64,000 bases of DNA from Dirofilaria immitis (taxonomy: Eukaryota > Nematoda > Chromadorea > Rhabditida > Onchocercidae): positions 2,684,001 to 2,748,000 of the forward strand of contig JAKNDB010000088.1 of NCBI GenBank assembly GCA_024305405.1, given 5' to 3'. Under the pieces are notes generated by a model that made no database searches, was not told the origin of the DNA, and saw only the letters and a program-made list of their open reading frames with translations. This document shows positions 25,301 to 39,462 of the stretch, in pieces (position 1 is the stretch's first letter; the number at the start of each line of letters is the position of its first letter). A program made the position numbers and the translations under genes.

Positions 25301-26469
25301 ATCTAGAATCAACAACTTGACGAGTGGTTCATCCAACTTTGCCAATTATCCCAAAATACTCTCGTGCTATTAAATATATTTCCATTTTGATTATAAATTC
25401 GATTATACGACGTCAATAGATGTTATTGCGATTCGTAAAACGTTCGCCACATCAACGAGACATCTTATCATCAAACTTCTCTCTCATTTTCAAGAAATCC
25501 AGACACTTTTACAACAATTAATATCATTGTATTAAATTTAAAACTCCAAAATAAATGACTTTTTTTTTCTGTGATTTTTATAATTCTCGAATATATCATC
25601 AATATAAAACAACAATTTATCAATTACACGTACTAAATTATATATATAACGTAATATTCTATCTAATTTTTAATTCATTTCTAAAAATCGAGAAAAAAAA
25701 CAAATATATAATATTAATAATATATATGTAATTAAGGATTACAAAATAATCTATGGTTTATTAGATGAAATTGTTGAAATATGTATATATTATTAAATCA
25801 ATAATCACTATTATTTTGAAAGAATCGTTTTTCTTTTTTGATAAATTTGAAATGAAAAAATAAACAATAAAAAATTTGCTAATATTTTTGCAATAATATT
25901 CCAATAATAATTAAATAAATGTAATATATAATTAATTAATTAATGTAAATTTTAATTAAATACAATTCAAAATATTTCTTTTTTTTTTTTGAAAATGAAA
26001 GAAAAAAAAAGGAATATCAAAAGGGATGAAAAATATTGTTTCTAAACAACAATAAATAAAAATTTTCATGTATTTATTGGGAAATGTTTTCTCAAAATTA
26101 CGAAAGAAAAACGACAATAACAGTTTGTTGTAAAAATACAGTATTCAAATGATTTAGAATTTAAATAGTCAAAAAGGTTTGAAAAAAAAGTGAAATAATA
26201 TACCGTTCCAATAGAGAACATAAATGAATTGATTTCATTGTTTTGTTCAATTTTTGATCAAAATTAGATAGATTTTAGTTATCGATCAAAATTAGATAAA
26301 TTTTTTAAAAACAAAAAGACATAACTGGTCGAGAACATTTATTTAGAAATTTTCAAATTTTTAAATTAATTTTATTAGCACACGTAATAAATCAATTTTT
26401 TTCATTTTTTAAAAATTTCTAAAAGAAAAAATTAATTTCATTACTAATATTAAAAGACATAGAATTATA

Positions 26470-26674
26470 CAGGTAAGTAAATAGGTAAGTAGCAATTTTA
26501 AGGATAGTAAAAAAAAGGAATATTCAAGTAAATAGGTAAGTAGTAATTTTAAGGATAGTAAAAAAAAGGAATATTCAAGTAAATAGGTAAGTAGTAATTT
26601 TAAGGATAGTAAAAAAAGGAATATTCAAGTAAATAGGTAAGTAGTAATTTTAAGGATAGTAAAAAAAAAGGAAT
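26470..26674. repeat. 51-bp tandem repeat carrying splice-donor motifs
   Basis: The segment aaataggtaagtag recurs at 26479, 26530, 26581 and 26631 (spacing 51, 51, 50), followed each time by taattttaaggatagtaaaa and an A run. Length differences between units come from the A run. Each unit contains AGGTAAGTA, the consensus 5' splice site; a fifth copy of that motif lies at 26471. Confidence 0.9.
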
Positions 26675-27239
26675 AAGAATATTACTACCCGTATGATATA
26701 ACAAAAAATAAATTTTAGAATGTAAAATTAATTATAGAAAGTATGGCAACACTATAAATGATATTGCGAGAAAATAAATACTTTAAGTTTATTGAAAATG
26801 ATAAAATTAAAAGAATAACGTAAACTTGCGAAAATCAAAAATTATTTCTAATTTTTTTTTATAAAATTCGATAATTTTTAATTGAAAGGAAAAAAATACA
26901 AATTTGGTGCAATTTTGAAGAAAATTTAATTTAAAAAAATATTCATACATTTGTTAGTAAGTATCTTTTAAAAGTTATAAAAAGGAAGGCAAATTTCTAG
27001 TAGAAAATGTATTATTCAAACGCCTTACGATTTATGTGGCCAAAAGATTAAAAAAAAAAAAAGGAAATAATATAGAATAAAAAATTCATTAATAAAATTT
27101 CGATATTATAATCATCAAAAAGTATGCAGTATTGAAAATCCTATTTCTAGTTCTTAAGTTAAGCAAATTTTTCGAAGAAATGCTAATTTGAAATAATAGT
27201 TAAAAAAAATCGAAATTCGAATAATCCATTTAAACGTAA

Positions 27240-30200
27240 TTATTGAAATGCATTATTTCTTGCACCATTTCCAATATCTACCACTTTTCCATTATATTTA
27301 GCTTTCGTATTATCATATTTTGAATGATGACCTAAAAATGGAGTAAATTTTCTTTCGAATTAATTATGACTATAATTAAGTTCTTTGCATATCAGTGACG
27401 AGATAATTTCGAAAGCTAATTATTTTCTTTAGATATTTGTCATAGAAAATAAAGTATATAATTAAGATTGATCTATCATAAAAATAAAGTATATAATTAA
27501 GATAAAGCTTGATCAAGCCTTATCTTAATCTGGCAAAGTTTACAAAATACATTTCATCTTAAGTTATATCTCGCCATTGAAGAAACGTTAAATTCCTATT
27601 TTTGGGAATGTCGTTAATGAAGTTGACACATATAGTTCAGTAATACGGTGCTTACTATAGACGAAGTTAGTTACTATAGTATAATATTAGTTAAAATATT
27701 TTGTTAAAAACAAGAAGCCAAACAATATATCAAATATAGGTTAGCAAATTTTTGCAAAAAATCGTTATATTTTTTTCATTTCATTAAAAGAAAAAAATAC
27801 TAACCAATTTGTTGTAAGAATTTTTTGCGATCGTTAACAAAATTCATTGCAGCAGCAGAGAATAATATAATACTAATAATTAATATAACATTACATATGT
27901 AAAATGCTTGAGCTAATGATTGATATGATGCTGCTGGATCAGTTGCAGAACCTCGTATCCAATCAGATGCCTAAAATTTAATTATAGACATTTGATATAG
28001 AAAGAAAAAATCTATTTAATAGAGAAAGAATTTATAAGAATTAAATAATATTAATTAAAAAGATAAACAATATTATTTAATAAACTATCTGCAAAATGAT
28101 TTATGATCTTACGGATTGTAAATAAATGAAATTTTAATATTTATGTTCAATATAATTCTATTATGTAAGGGAGTATTTTACGTATTTTATATTTACTGAA
28201 ATAATATTCAAAAATAATCTCCTTACCAAACCGATAATATATGCTCCAAAAGCATCACCAAATAAGTGTGATATAAGAATTTGCCATGAATTGGCAACCG
28301 ATCGTCGTTGTGGTACGATAATGTCCTAAATAAAAAAATTGAACCAAATAATAAGTTCATTTTATTTACTCATATTATTTTATATTTAGTCAAATATTGG
28401 AAATTTAACACAATAAATAAAATTTCGGAAATCCCTAAAGTTTCTTTTATTTCCTTCACATTGCCACTAATTAATGCTTTTATTAATTTTCTCTTAGAAA
28501 TGAACAAAAGCCAACAATTCAATTACTATTTAAATGGTACAAAATCATTTCTACTATCAAAGATGATCATTTTATAAGAAATATTTCAGAAAAATAGAAA
28601 GAAAGGTAAAAACTAAACTTACAAGAAGTAAATCGACATTTACAGCCCAATTTAAGCATAATGATATAACTGTCAAGAAGATTAATATCTATAAAATAAA
28701 TAAAAAAATTAAATTATTCTCTAAATTAAAATACAAAAGTAATACAATTAATTATACTTCTCTAAATTAAAATGCAAAAGTAATACAATTAACATAAAAA
28801 GATAAACTTTAGGAGTTAAAAAATCTTATAATTGAAATAAAATCAACAGAAAGATAAGCAAAAATAATTGAGTAAACCTTACGGTAAATACCGTATACAA
28901 GCTAATCGAAATAAAATCAACAGAAAGATGCGAGTAAAAAAAAATAAATTAAGTAAATGGATTAAAGGTTGACCAGTCGATGCTATAGCTAACAAATAAA
29001 CAAACTGATAAAACTACTATTTATTTGTCATTAATTGATTGATTAATTAACTTTTTAATTTCGATAAGAATTCAATAAAACAAATGAATACTTGCCGTGA
29101 TTAATTAATCATTTAATGATTAAATCTATGCTTTTATTGATAATTTTCCTACCAATTTTTTTTTCATAACTAATACTAATTAAATTTAATCAAGCTTATA
29201 TTTTTAATCAACTCCAATTTTTAGTCAACAACTTTAATTAATTTTATGCATAAATTTATTTTTAACATTTTATAATGAAAATATTCGTTTAAACTTAAAT
29301 TCTTCATTCATTAAAATTATTCGAATCAAATAGAGCATTATTAAATATTTAAGAAAATTAAATTGAGGGAATAAAAAAATATGTGTATATACCCAGGCCT
29401 GATTGATATCTGTCGTATTGAGGCCAAAGAAAAGAAATGGTACCGCAAAAATGGATCCCATAGCACAGACTAAAGCATTGGCACGATTTGTTTTAAACGC
29501 TTTACAACACCATTTACCATGTGACCAAAGCTAAATTATTTATAAAATAATTTTTTTAATTATTAAAATTTTGAAATGAATTAATGTGCTTAATATAAAA
29601 TTAAATTTATAAAATAATTTTTCTATTATTAAAATTTCGATTAATTAATATTATTTGATTTCAATATGAAAAATAATTATTATTATAAATAAGCTCTTAA
29701 TTTTCATTCATTTCTTTTTTTAATTTCAAGATTTTTTTTTATTTGATACAGTAACGAAGATTTTAAGATAACAAAAATTATTCATTTAGAAATGCAAATT
29801 AATTTAGTGATTAGTATTAGTTAAAAATTCTTAATATTAAGTTGCTTATTATTAAGCAAATAAATGCTATTAATAATTATTCCTTATCAATTCAAATAAA
29901 ATCTAATCAGTCTGACTCAATTAAATAATTTATAAAAATTGATAATATTGAAATGAAATAAAAATAAATATTTCGATAGTTTCAGATCAAGCATTAATAT
30001 CATATATGGAATTAATTTTGATACTTTTCAAATATTATAATTAAGACTAACCTGCGATAAAATTGTACCACCTGAAACACCCAAAATTCCACCAGTTAAT
30101 GTTATTATACCAAATATTAGTGATATGCTGAAATATATGTCGATATTTCATTTTGTCAACATTTTTACTTTTATTCAATCAATTTTCTCGATGGTTAAAT

Positions 30201-32601
30201 GTAATAATTTAAATACTAAATTTTTGCGTATATCAGAATATAAAAATGAACAAGTATAATTACTTAATTAATTAAATGTTCATGCAGAAATTTTTTTATA
30301 AATTTTTCAAATAAATATTGCAAGAAATTTTTGTGAATTTTTGTAATAATTTGAAAAATTTCGTAGATAAAATATCAACAATAAATTTTTTCCAAAGTTT
30401 TTATTTTAATATATTTTTGATATTATCTTATAATTCCTAATCTCAAACGTTCAATATTTTGTATTGTATCCTGTAATCTTACTTATATTTATTTATCTAA
30501 TATTCTGTCTTTTAAAGAATTTAATTTAAATTAATAATTAATTTCAATAATTCGAATATAATTACGCATTTTTATTCAATAATAGTAATGTTAATATAAT
30601 TCAATAATAGCAATTTTAATAGAATCGAAATTAAATTTTTCGTCTTATTCATATCCTGATTATTCCATTTAAAGATATCCGATCTTTATCTTTCGAAGAT
30701 TTGGTAATGCAAATATTTATTTTAATTCGATTATGATAATTTCAAATGTAAAATCTTCTCTTTACGTAGTTATTAAAAATGATAAATTATTCATAATTTG
30801 TTGTTTGTATAATTTATTTATTAATTACGATAAGAGATGGTAGAAGAAAAAAATTAGACAATTAAAAGCAGCTGAAATAAAAAAGTTTGATGGTAGAAGT
30901 ATAATGCTGTTAAGGAGATGGCTTCAGTAGAAGGAGGAAAAAGTGATGGAAAAAAGGAGCCGTGACAAATAAATAAGGTCATAAGGTCATTGTTAACTAC
31001 TCCTCCATTGCTAAGAGACAAGTTATAAGCTTGATCATTGTCATTAGGGACAAGGTTAGGAGAAGACTGATCAAAATATGTAAACAAAAATTCATCAAGA
31101 TGGTAAAGGTCAATGTATTGCATTTCGACAGGTAGCAAACCGATAGAATAGAATTAAGAAAGTTTAATAATAAAAATTCAATAATAAATAAATTTTGAAT
31201 AAGGTCAATAAATTTCAAGTAATATTAGCTAATTTATAAATGCAAAAAGAGTTTAACTGTCTTTTTGTTCGTATTTATATTGATGTGATTTTTGGATGTT
31301 AGAACTTGATGTATGCTAATATTATCAAATTGATCTATTTTAATACAACAGGTTATTGTATGTTGAAATTGCAAATTCTTCGAAAACTTTTGGATATTTA
31401 TTCATTTCTTTTCTTAACCATCTATTATTAAACAATATTGAAAATTTTTATTTTTATCCTCGACTGATTTATCAAATCTCAACCTATTTTAATAATTCAG
31501 ATTACTGTAATTTGAAATGATTTCATTTATTTCACGAACTTTTCACGTATTATCAAACTATTTATATTTTTTTTATAAACGATTGAAATTTCTGATAAAA
31601 AAATTTTTTTCAGATAATAATTTACTTATTTTTTTCCTCATTACTAAGTTCATGAGTACTATTCAAATTTTGTTTCATTGCAACAGAATGTTCGATAGCT
31701 GTTGGTCCCCACCATGATAATGTACCAGTAACAAATACCACTGATGTATATGCAAATGTTGTATAAACATAAGTTGGTCTGAAAAAAAAAGTACGCAAAT
31801 TACTGCAATTTAATAAATATAATACAAATATTTTCAAATTAACTGTAATAGAAAGAAATTTTATCAATGCATATGATAGTATCTTATTTTGTATGAGATA
31901 AATTTTGGCAAATAAATAAAGAAAATATTTAAAATTATACTTAAAAATATTTTTTTCAAATTTAATAAAGAAAATTTTTAAAAACTTCAAGAAATTTTAA
32001 TTTTAATAAAAGATTTTTTTGTTTTTTTCTATTTATTATATTAATAAAATATATTAAAATTTTACATTTTCTAAGCGATCAATTTTTTTGCAAAAATTTT
32101 TTTAAAAAAGAATTTTAATTTTACATTGTTAAAATTGCTTTAATATCTTCCCAATATGATGTTTGTTCGATATTATTCGGATAAGCATTTTCCGCTTCAC
32201 CACGTTTTGGTTCATTCATTAGGATGATAACAAGTACGATAAATATTATGCCAAGAATTGGTGTCACACGAAGACCCCATTGCCAACCACCCAATAACGA
32301 TGCAACAGTTGATGATATGATATAACCCATACCACTGCAAAAAAAAAAGAAAATTCCTATCAATTATGATTAAAAAGAAATAAGTTATAAAAATTTTTGA
32401 TAAATCACGAAAAATTACTATAATAAACTTTTATCACTTTTTATCTTGATATGTATACTTTTTTAATCAAAGATTTTTTTAAAAAAAAACTATTCTAATA
32501 ATTATCACAATTTTTATAAATTACTGAATGATAATTTTCTCCTTTTTCTGTTTCCCTATTGAACTAATTTTTTAAGTATTGATAAAATTAATTATAACCT
32601 T

Positions 32602-32649
<48 letters not shown>

Positions 32650-35600
32650 AATAGTGATAAGTGAGATAATTTTAATGAATCTACTACTATTTGCTGAAAA
32701 AACAAAATATTGGAAATGAAAGAAGCGATAACAATGATTAATTCAATAAATTATATATGATTTTGGTATTTGATTTCAAATTGTTACAACATTTCCTTTT
32801 TGTCATATACTAATTAATTAATATGGATATTAATTAACCTTCCAATCGGTATAGCAAAATAGAAAAACATAAGTGCTCGACTACGTACTGATGTTGCAAA
32901 TAAATCACCAATTATTGTAGGAGCAACAGTTGAATATGATGCTTCACCAATACCAACAATACCTCGTAATAATAGGAATAACCAATATGACTATAAATTG
33001 AATACAAATATTTGTCGTAAAATAATTTTAATTCTTTAAAAATTTGCAAAAATGAAATTAAAATTTTTAAATTTCACTTGAAAAATTGTAAAAATTTGAA
33101 GGTTAAAATTCGGATTTTCAAATTTCAAAAATTTTATTTACTAAAAAAAAAGAAATCTGACATTAGCTGATACAAATGATGATGCTAAAGAAGCAAGAAC
33201 CCAGATTGTAATACCAACAACCATTATCCATTTACGATTATAACGATCGCCAAAAAACCACAAAATGGCGCAAATATCATATAAAATACGATAAATACTG
33301 TTTGCAATAAGCCAGCTCCGCTATTTTCAATTGAGAAAATGCTTGAACTTGTGTTAAAACACCTGAGAAAAAAAAGATTTGCATAATTTTGAGATAATAA
33401 CATATTTCAGATTATTTTTTTAATATTTATATAAAATTAATTTTATATAAATATAAAGAATTATATTATAAAAAATTATTTTCCGTATATTTTTATAATT
33501 TAGCCATTTTTTATGGGATTATTTTTATTATAAATACGAAGAATTATTCGAACAAAAAATAAAAAAATTATAGGATCATTTTGCATAGATTTCAGATTAA
33601 CTTAAATTCTACAAGATTATTCTTATGATTATTTTGCATATGTTTGGGATTTATTTATGATATGATCAAATTAAAAGTTAAATGTTCAACTGAATTTAAA
33701 TTTCTTTAATAATATTTCATAACTTCAACTTAATCGTATCAGTGAATTTTTCCATAATAAGTATTAGCATAAAAATCTAATCGCTGCATAAAATGGAATT
33801 AAATGAAAAACGCCAATTTAATTAATAATTATTATAAAATTTAATAATTTTTTATGAAAAGAACAATGATGAAAAATGTTCCATTTCATTATCGTATTAT
33901 TCTTTTAAATTAGAGAACTTAATAAAACAAATCTATGAAATTTAATTCACTATCAACAGATTGCAAAATGTGCAGCATTCTAGCCTTTCATGACTAATTC
34001 GATATCGAAAACGCATACTATATTATCATAATTTGGTATGATTTGATACCGTAATTTAACATCTTTGTAGTAGTAATAGAGAAGTTAGCAAAACAATTTA
34101 ACAGAAATTTTTTTAACGAAATTTATTTTACTACCAATTGGTTACTATGTAATATTTCATGACTGACTTGTTATCAAAAATGCATACCGCAATACCGTAA
34201 TTTGGTGTCATGTTTTTACAGCAGCATAATGATAATTTGATAATTATCATGAAACTTATGAAAAAACAACGAGAAAAAACATCGTTTTTCATTTTTGATT
34301 ATTTGGATTATTTCCTTGAATAAAAGTTGCGATTTCAGTTGCAATGCTCTTTAAAGTTTACATCAGAATCATCGAAAAGAATCTAGGATGCGATAAAGAG
34401 AATAATAACTTACCTGCAATTGTAAATCGATCCATATAATTTAGCAAATTAATGATGAACAAAATTATCAAGCAAACATAATCTCCCAGTCCATTTTTAA
34501 TTTTTACATCTGCGGGTAACATCGTGATACTATAAAAGATTTTGAAAAGGTTAAGGAATTTGAAATAATAGAAAATTACAAGAATTTCGAATTTTTGGTT
34601 TTTTTCATGATATAAATTTTTAGTGTTCTATAAATATCGTCATTACAATATCAGGTTAACACGAGTGCAAATCCTGTGCAGATTAATCATCTTTGATTCA
34701 TTTTATCGTACAGAGGAAGAATTACGGTACGCCTGACTGTGCTATGGTATTTTATAATATCAGTTGTTTCACATTTTTGGATACTTGAATTGTTAATGAA
34801 ACAAATTTAATGTTAAATCAATTATCATTATATTAATCAACAAATGAATTATTATCATTTTATCATTTATTATATGACAATTATTAGCCTTATTGACCAT
34901 TGTCACATTATTTAATAGTCGATTAAATTTATTTTAACATTAATTTTTTCTTTTCATAAAATTGAGACGAAACAAATAAATGATATTGAAGCATAAACAG
35001 AAAATAAGTACAATAATTTGATTATGATATAATTTAGAAAGTTTTATGAAATAATATATATATGCTCATATAAATATTAAAATATGCAGGTTACATTTAT
35101 TTAATTACATTCATCGGAATTACATTAATGAATCGTACTTCGAGAAAAATCATGTTACGGATCGAGAGTGTAAAATTTTCCTATTATTGGAATCCATTAT
35201 ACTGATAAACAAAGTATATCAGAATAATCTCAATTAATTGAATTATCATGTAATTTATGGTCAATGCGCAAATTAATGATTTGGATATAAAATCTTCTAT
35301 TTGTAATGCTTAGTAAATTCCAAGTGTAAAGTATAATTTATCCAAATTATTCAGTTGCAAGTTTCAAGAAGAAAAGAGTTGAAATTCCGAGATAGATAAA
35401 TGATAATTTTCATATCACATATGAAAGAATCAATTTCTTTCCTGCAAAACATTCTGTATCTACTCATATTTCATAAAAATTATATAAATTGTGGTTTAAT
35501 AAGTTGCATAAATATTTAGAAAAACAAATTGAGATTTCAAAGAAGAGAATCGATTCGAAAGTTTAGCAAAATTAGCATGCAATAATAATTCGAATAAAGA

Positions 35601-36803
35601 AAGATAAGGATGGAAAAATCAGAAATTTTAATTTGATTTCTAAACTGCATAATAATTTGGGTAAAAATCAATATCATAAAAATTGTTATTCTGAATTTAA
35701 ATTTGATTTTTAAATTTGGAAAATAACCAATATCAAGAACCTGGATTCTATCAATTAAAAACAGTAAATCTAATAACCAATATCAAGAACCTGGATTCTA
35801 TCAATTAAAAACAGTAAATCTAATATAGAAAAACAAAAATTTCAATTTGAATTTTTAAACTACAAAATCAGTTTGAACAAAAAACCAAATATTGTTGTGG
35901 AAATTGTTGGCGAGCAATTTGATCGAACCGTTTATTCAGCACAACAAAATATAGACGCGATATCAACGGAAAATTGATCTTGTAAAGTAACACAATAAAT
36001 GTAAATAGTTAAAAAAAAAGGATAACGATTACATTCATTGGAGCAGAATGTCGGCGGATCGATCGTGGAGGTCACTGTGAGGTTATGAGATGAGGGTGCG
36101 CACACTTTATATATAAATATATATACAGACATAGAGACGGAATTAATATATGCGAAAGATACGTATTGTATGTTATACACATAAATCAATACATCAACAA
36201 ACGATTAAATTAGTCGATATGATCGGAATTTGATTTGGATTTCGAAAACAAACGATTTAAAAACAAACGATTCAATATGATCGGAACTTGATTTTGATTT
36301 TCCGACGGTTATTATCATTGTGTATTAAAATAATTAACAACTTTTTACACTTTGATATTTTTCATCCGAAAAAAAATCACGGTAAACGTTTATTTCATCG
36401 GAAAAATTTACAACTAAAAATCTTTTTTTGACATCAAATAAATGATGAAGAACACATCGTCATAATCGTTCCTTCGTTTTTTTTTTTTTTTTTTTTTATA
36501 AAACAAATAATTAAAACGTATTTGATATTTATTTTAGAGAAAAAAAAGAAAAGAAAATAAGTGAACGAAAAAAAGTGATAATTATGAAATGACTGATTAA
36601 CATTATAAGATTAATTTTTATCAGTTATACGCAAAAAAATGGACTGAAAAAGAAGGAAAATTTAATTCATTCTTAAAATTTTAAAATATTTCAAATTGCT
36701 ATTTTGCATTATATATCAGAAATTTTATAATAAATTTATGAATTTGAGAAAGCAAAAGTATAGTCAATAAAAATTATATATATGTTTTTATTTTTTAATT
36801 TTC

Positions 36804-36840
<37 letters not shown>

Positions 36841-39462
36841 GGAGAGAAAAATGATGAAGAAAAATGAGAAAGATGAAATTTTAAGTATGAAAAGAACAAA
36901 AATTTTTTTCGACAATTTAATTTTTACTAAATATTTAAAAAGTATTTATTAAATATAAAAACAAAATCTAAGCACTAATTTTATGAATAATATTAGATGA
37001 GAAAATGATAGCAAGTGGAATTGTAAAATTTTTTTATTTTATAATTACTAATTTCATTTTATATAACATACGATTATTTCATGTATGTATATTTTCATTA
37101 TATATGTAAATATTTCATACATATGTTGTTGCGGTAAAGAATAATTATATTCTTATAAATGATTTTAAGCAATAATTTATGATGTTGCATCAAAAAATGT
37201 AGTCAATCTATTGATTGTGTATCATTACAAAATCATATGCATTTGCAATTAACCTATCTCAGTCGCATTATCATGAATAAATAAATATTTATATACGTAT
37301 ATGTACGGCAAATAATTTTAAGTAATAAAGCAAAATTATGCAAAATACATCATTAAGAGAGAGAAGAAAACATCATTAATCTATTGGTTATGTATCATGT
37401 TACGATTATATAATCATGATTACATAATCATAGTTAATTACTTCAATTACGCAATCATAATTAAAAACTAAACGAACATATATATGCATATATGTGAACA
37501 TGATAAATAATTTGAAATAATAAAGCGAAATTATGCAAATAGCATCATTAAAAGGAAAAAGAAAATATCGTTAATCTATTGATTATGTATCACTATAATA
37601 ATCATGATTATATAATTGCAATTAACTTATTTCAGTTGTGTAATTATCGATAAATACATAAACAAATATGCTTATATGCTTGTGTATGTGCAAATATATG
37701 AAATTTATCATATTATTTATCATTTAAAGCAAAAATTAAAGGTGATTAAATTATTGAAGAAACTGTTAGCAGCTGCAAAAGAACAAAGAATAAATAATAA
37801 TGGTTATTGTGAAAAGTGGAAACATATATGTCTGCTGTACGCCGTTGTTAAAATCAATCGTTAATAATTATCGCTATATTCAACAGAGACATGTTTCAAA
37901 AAGCAATTAATATCTATCTGATAGTGTAAATAAGTCATGAAAAATTTCGGAGAAAGGAAAACAAGAAAAGAAATAAAAAAGAAGAGGGAATTAGAGAGAA
38001 GAGAAAATATGAAAAGAGAGGGAATAATTTAAATATTGAATATAATTATTATTCAAATCAATATCAAATTGTTGTTTTTAATCTTTTTGATATCAATTTT
38101 AGCATGTTTTTGTAGCATATTTTGAAAATAATATTATTGATAATTGGGAAATACAAGAAGTATTGAAATGAGAGAATATATATTTTGAATGTGTCTTTAA
38201 TTTTCACACATTAAAATATTATATTAAAGTATGACGATACCGTATACAATATCGCGGAACAAAAAGGTATGTTATATACTGTAAATAGATCGTATTATAG
38301 AGCAGTGTACACTACTATTTCTATGGCATGTTTTGTAAATAATATTATCGGAAATTGAGAAATATACAAAGTATCGAAAATGAAAGAATACATATTTTAT
38401 GACGAGTTCCGTGCAATTATAATTTATATAGCCTAATCATTCATTTCGATGATAAGAAATTAATAAATTTTTGGTTGAAAGATGATTATTTTCAACTATA
38501 ATTGCTTGAAATGCGTGATAATGTATTTCATATATATTTGTAACAAGTAATCATTCTTTTTTCCAAAGGTAAGAAATTAACTTACTTTTGATTTACTGTA
38601 TATAACGAATCAATTCTTAAACATTTTTTAAATATGATTATTAATAACTGTAATTAGTCAGAATATTTGATAAATATATCATCGCGTATATTTTATACAA
38701 GTGATTAATCTATTTTTCTTATAAGATCGATAATATTTATGATTAAATGTGACGTACGATAATAAAGCATAGTGAAATAATAAACAAATATTATTGCCAA
38801 ATAAAAGGTAATAAAAAAAGGTGATAAGAAATAGGGAAAAACAATTATAGCAAATCATGTTTATTTCTTAATATTAAGTTATTGTCAAATTGATATATAC
38901 AATTATGAATTATTTGTTATTAAGCTATTGTAAATGATTAAATTTAATTGAAAAATAAATTTTCATTTCGTTGTAATGAAATTAAAATTTAACACTTTTC
39001 TTATGAGCTTTAATAATACAAAATATATTTATAAAATTTAATATATGTTTATTTTACTCCAATGAAATAAAATTAAAATTTAGCATTCTTTGAAAATTAT
39101 AATTAAGATATTAATTAAAATATTCCCTAAAATTACAGACGAATGCTTGTATAATGATTTTTATTAAATTCTTTTTACTTGTTTTAAAACTATTATTTAT
39201 TTTTATCCATTTTTCGATAAATTTTCTCGAAACAGCTGCTTCTTATATGTCTTTATTTTTAGTAAAAAAGAAATGCTTAAATTCCAATTTACCGAACATT
39301 AATTTCAGTCATAAAATTTTTATAAATTATTTATTTAAAATAAAAATTTAAATTTAACCTGTTATTGTTGTAATTAGATGATTTTTCAAAACGTTTGTAA
39401 CCAAATGAATCCAATTTGAACGGATCATCTGATAGTGTAATCGTGCTTATTCGGTTATCCAT
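27240..39462 (-). CDS. Spinster-type (SPNS) major facilitator transporter
   Basis: Lysosomal or plasma-membrane MFS carrier of the Spinster family (lysolipid or sphingosine-phosphate export is known for relatives; substrate here unknown). Twelve exons on the reverse strand: 39462-39359, 34529-34414, 33362-33162, 32990-32839, 32334-32125, 31778-31626, 30127-30052, 29530-29393, 28688-28623, 28325-28227, 27970-27805 and 27331-27240. The model gives about 524 aa, the usual family length. Signatures: [12 protein letters not shown] (TM1), [16 protein letters not shown] and [10 protein letters not shown] (MFS motif A), [85 protein letters not shown]. Exon 3 needs one added base at each of two runs (33336-33339 and 33252-33257) to stay in frame; with both, its phase fits exons 2 and 4 exactly. 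The first intron is 4.8 kb. The N-terminal exon ([15 protein letters not shown]...) has no family match but ends in the right phase. Confidence 0.93.
27496..27529. repeat. 34-bp palindrome in last Spinster intron
   Basis: attaagataaagcttga is followed at once by tcaagccttatcttaat; the two 17-bp halves are reverse complements with one mismatch (27506/27519). It sits beside a short direct repeat (aaagtatataattaagat, twice). Such a sequence can form a cruciform or dimer binding site; function unknown. Confidence 0.6.
28705..28925. repeat. Local direct duplications in a Spinster intron
   Basis: The phrase ctctaaattaaaatacaaaa occurs twice about 48 bp apart (28711 and 28759 regions). The phrase gaaataaaatcaacagaaag occurs twice about 67 bp apart (28836 and 28904 regions). 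They are short recent duplications in intronic sequence, without coding meaning. Confidence 0.55.
29533..29660. repeat. ~60-bp direct duplication in a Spinster intron
   Basis: Two copies of a sequence containing tataaaataatttt...tattaaaattt lie side by side, starting near 29540 and 29609, directly behind the exon 29393-29530. They are diverged at a few positions. Confidence 0.5.
32604..32646. repeat. (TG)n microsatellite
   Basis: About 21 TG dinucleotides without interruption, in the intron between two Spinster-like exons. Likely polymorphic. Confidence 0.97.
35722..35823. repeat. Perfect 50-bp tandem duplication
   Basis: The unit from 35722 (aataaccaatatcaagaacc...) is repeated without change from 35772. 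It lies in the long first intron of the Spinster-like gene. Perfect identity means it is recent, or an assembly artefact. Confidence 0.9.
36804..36846. repeat. (TA)n/(GA)n compound microsatellite
   Basis: About 12 TA units run directly into GA units, in the first intron of the Spinster-like gene. A T run of over 20 bases lies nearby at 36478-36499. Confidence 0.9.
37130..37720. repeat. ~194-bp degenerate tandem repeat, about three copies
   Basis: The phrases aataaagcaaaattatgcaa (near 37325) and aataaagcgaaattatgcaa (near 37520) mark two units. Each is followed by catcattaa..., then by attaatctattg-ttatgtatcat, and then by a run of cataatcatgattac. A weaker copy begins near 37160. The array is in the 4.8-kb first intron. 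Confidence 0.6.
38105..38405. repeat. ~214-bp diverged direct duplication
   Basis: The segment near 38108 (gtagcatattttgaaaataa) and the segment near 38322 (ggcatgttttgtaaataata) continue in parallel through tattgataattgggaaata / tatcggaaattgagaaata and matching tails. Old duplication inside the same intron as the 194-bp repeat. Confidence 0.45.

Larger units (their letters stand above)
21181..27239. other. Intergenic region between RRP1 and Spinster-like gene
   Basis: Upstream of RRP1 and downstream of the transporter gene (both on the reverse strand). No supported gene. It contains a more balanced patch at 22440-22760 (possibly the RRP1 upstream region), two DR1 motifs, three tandem or direct repeats, a long hairpin, and a TATA-like promoter candidate near 25.25 kb, each listed separately. 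Confidence 0.5.

Noticed and set aside
30854..31218. Two reverse open frames of 94 and 73 aa inside the Spinster-like gene region
   Set aside because: They lie in the intron between exons 31778-31626 and 30127-30052, do not match the transporter family and are not needed for phase.
33162..33362. Spinster-like gene as a pseudogene because of two frameshifts in exon 3
   Set aside because: Both shifts are one-base losses in runs, cancel no conserved residue, and eleven other exons are intact; the same kind of error recurs in other genes of the window.
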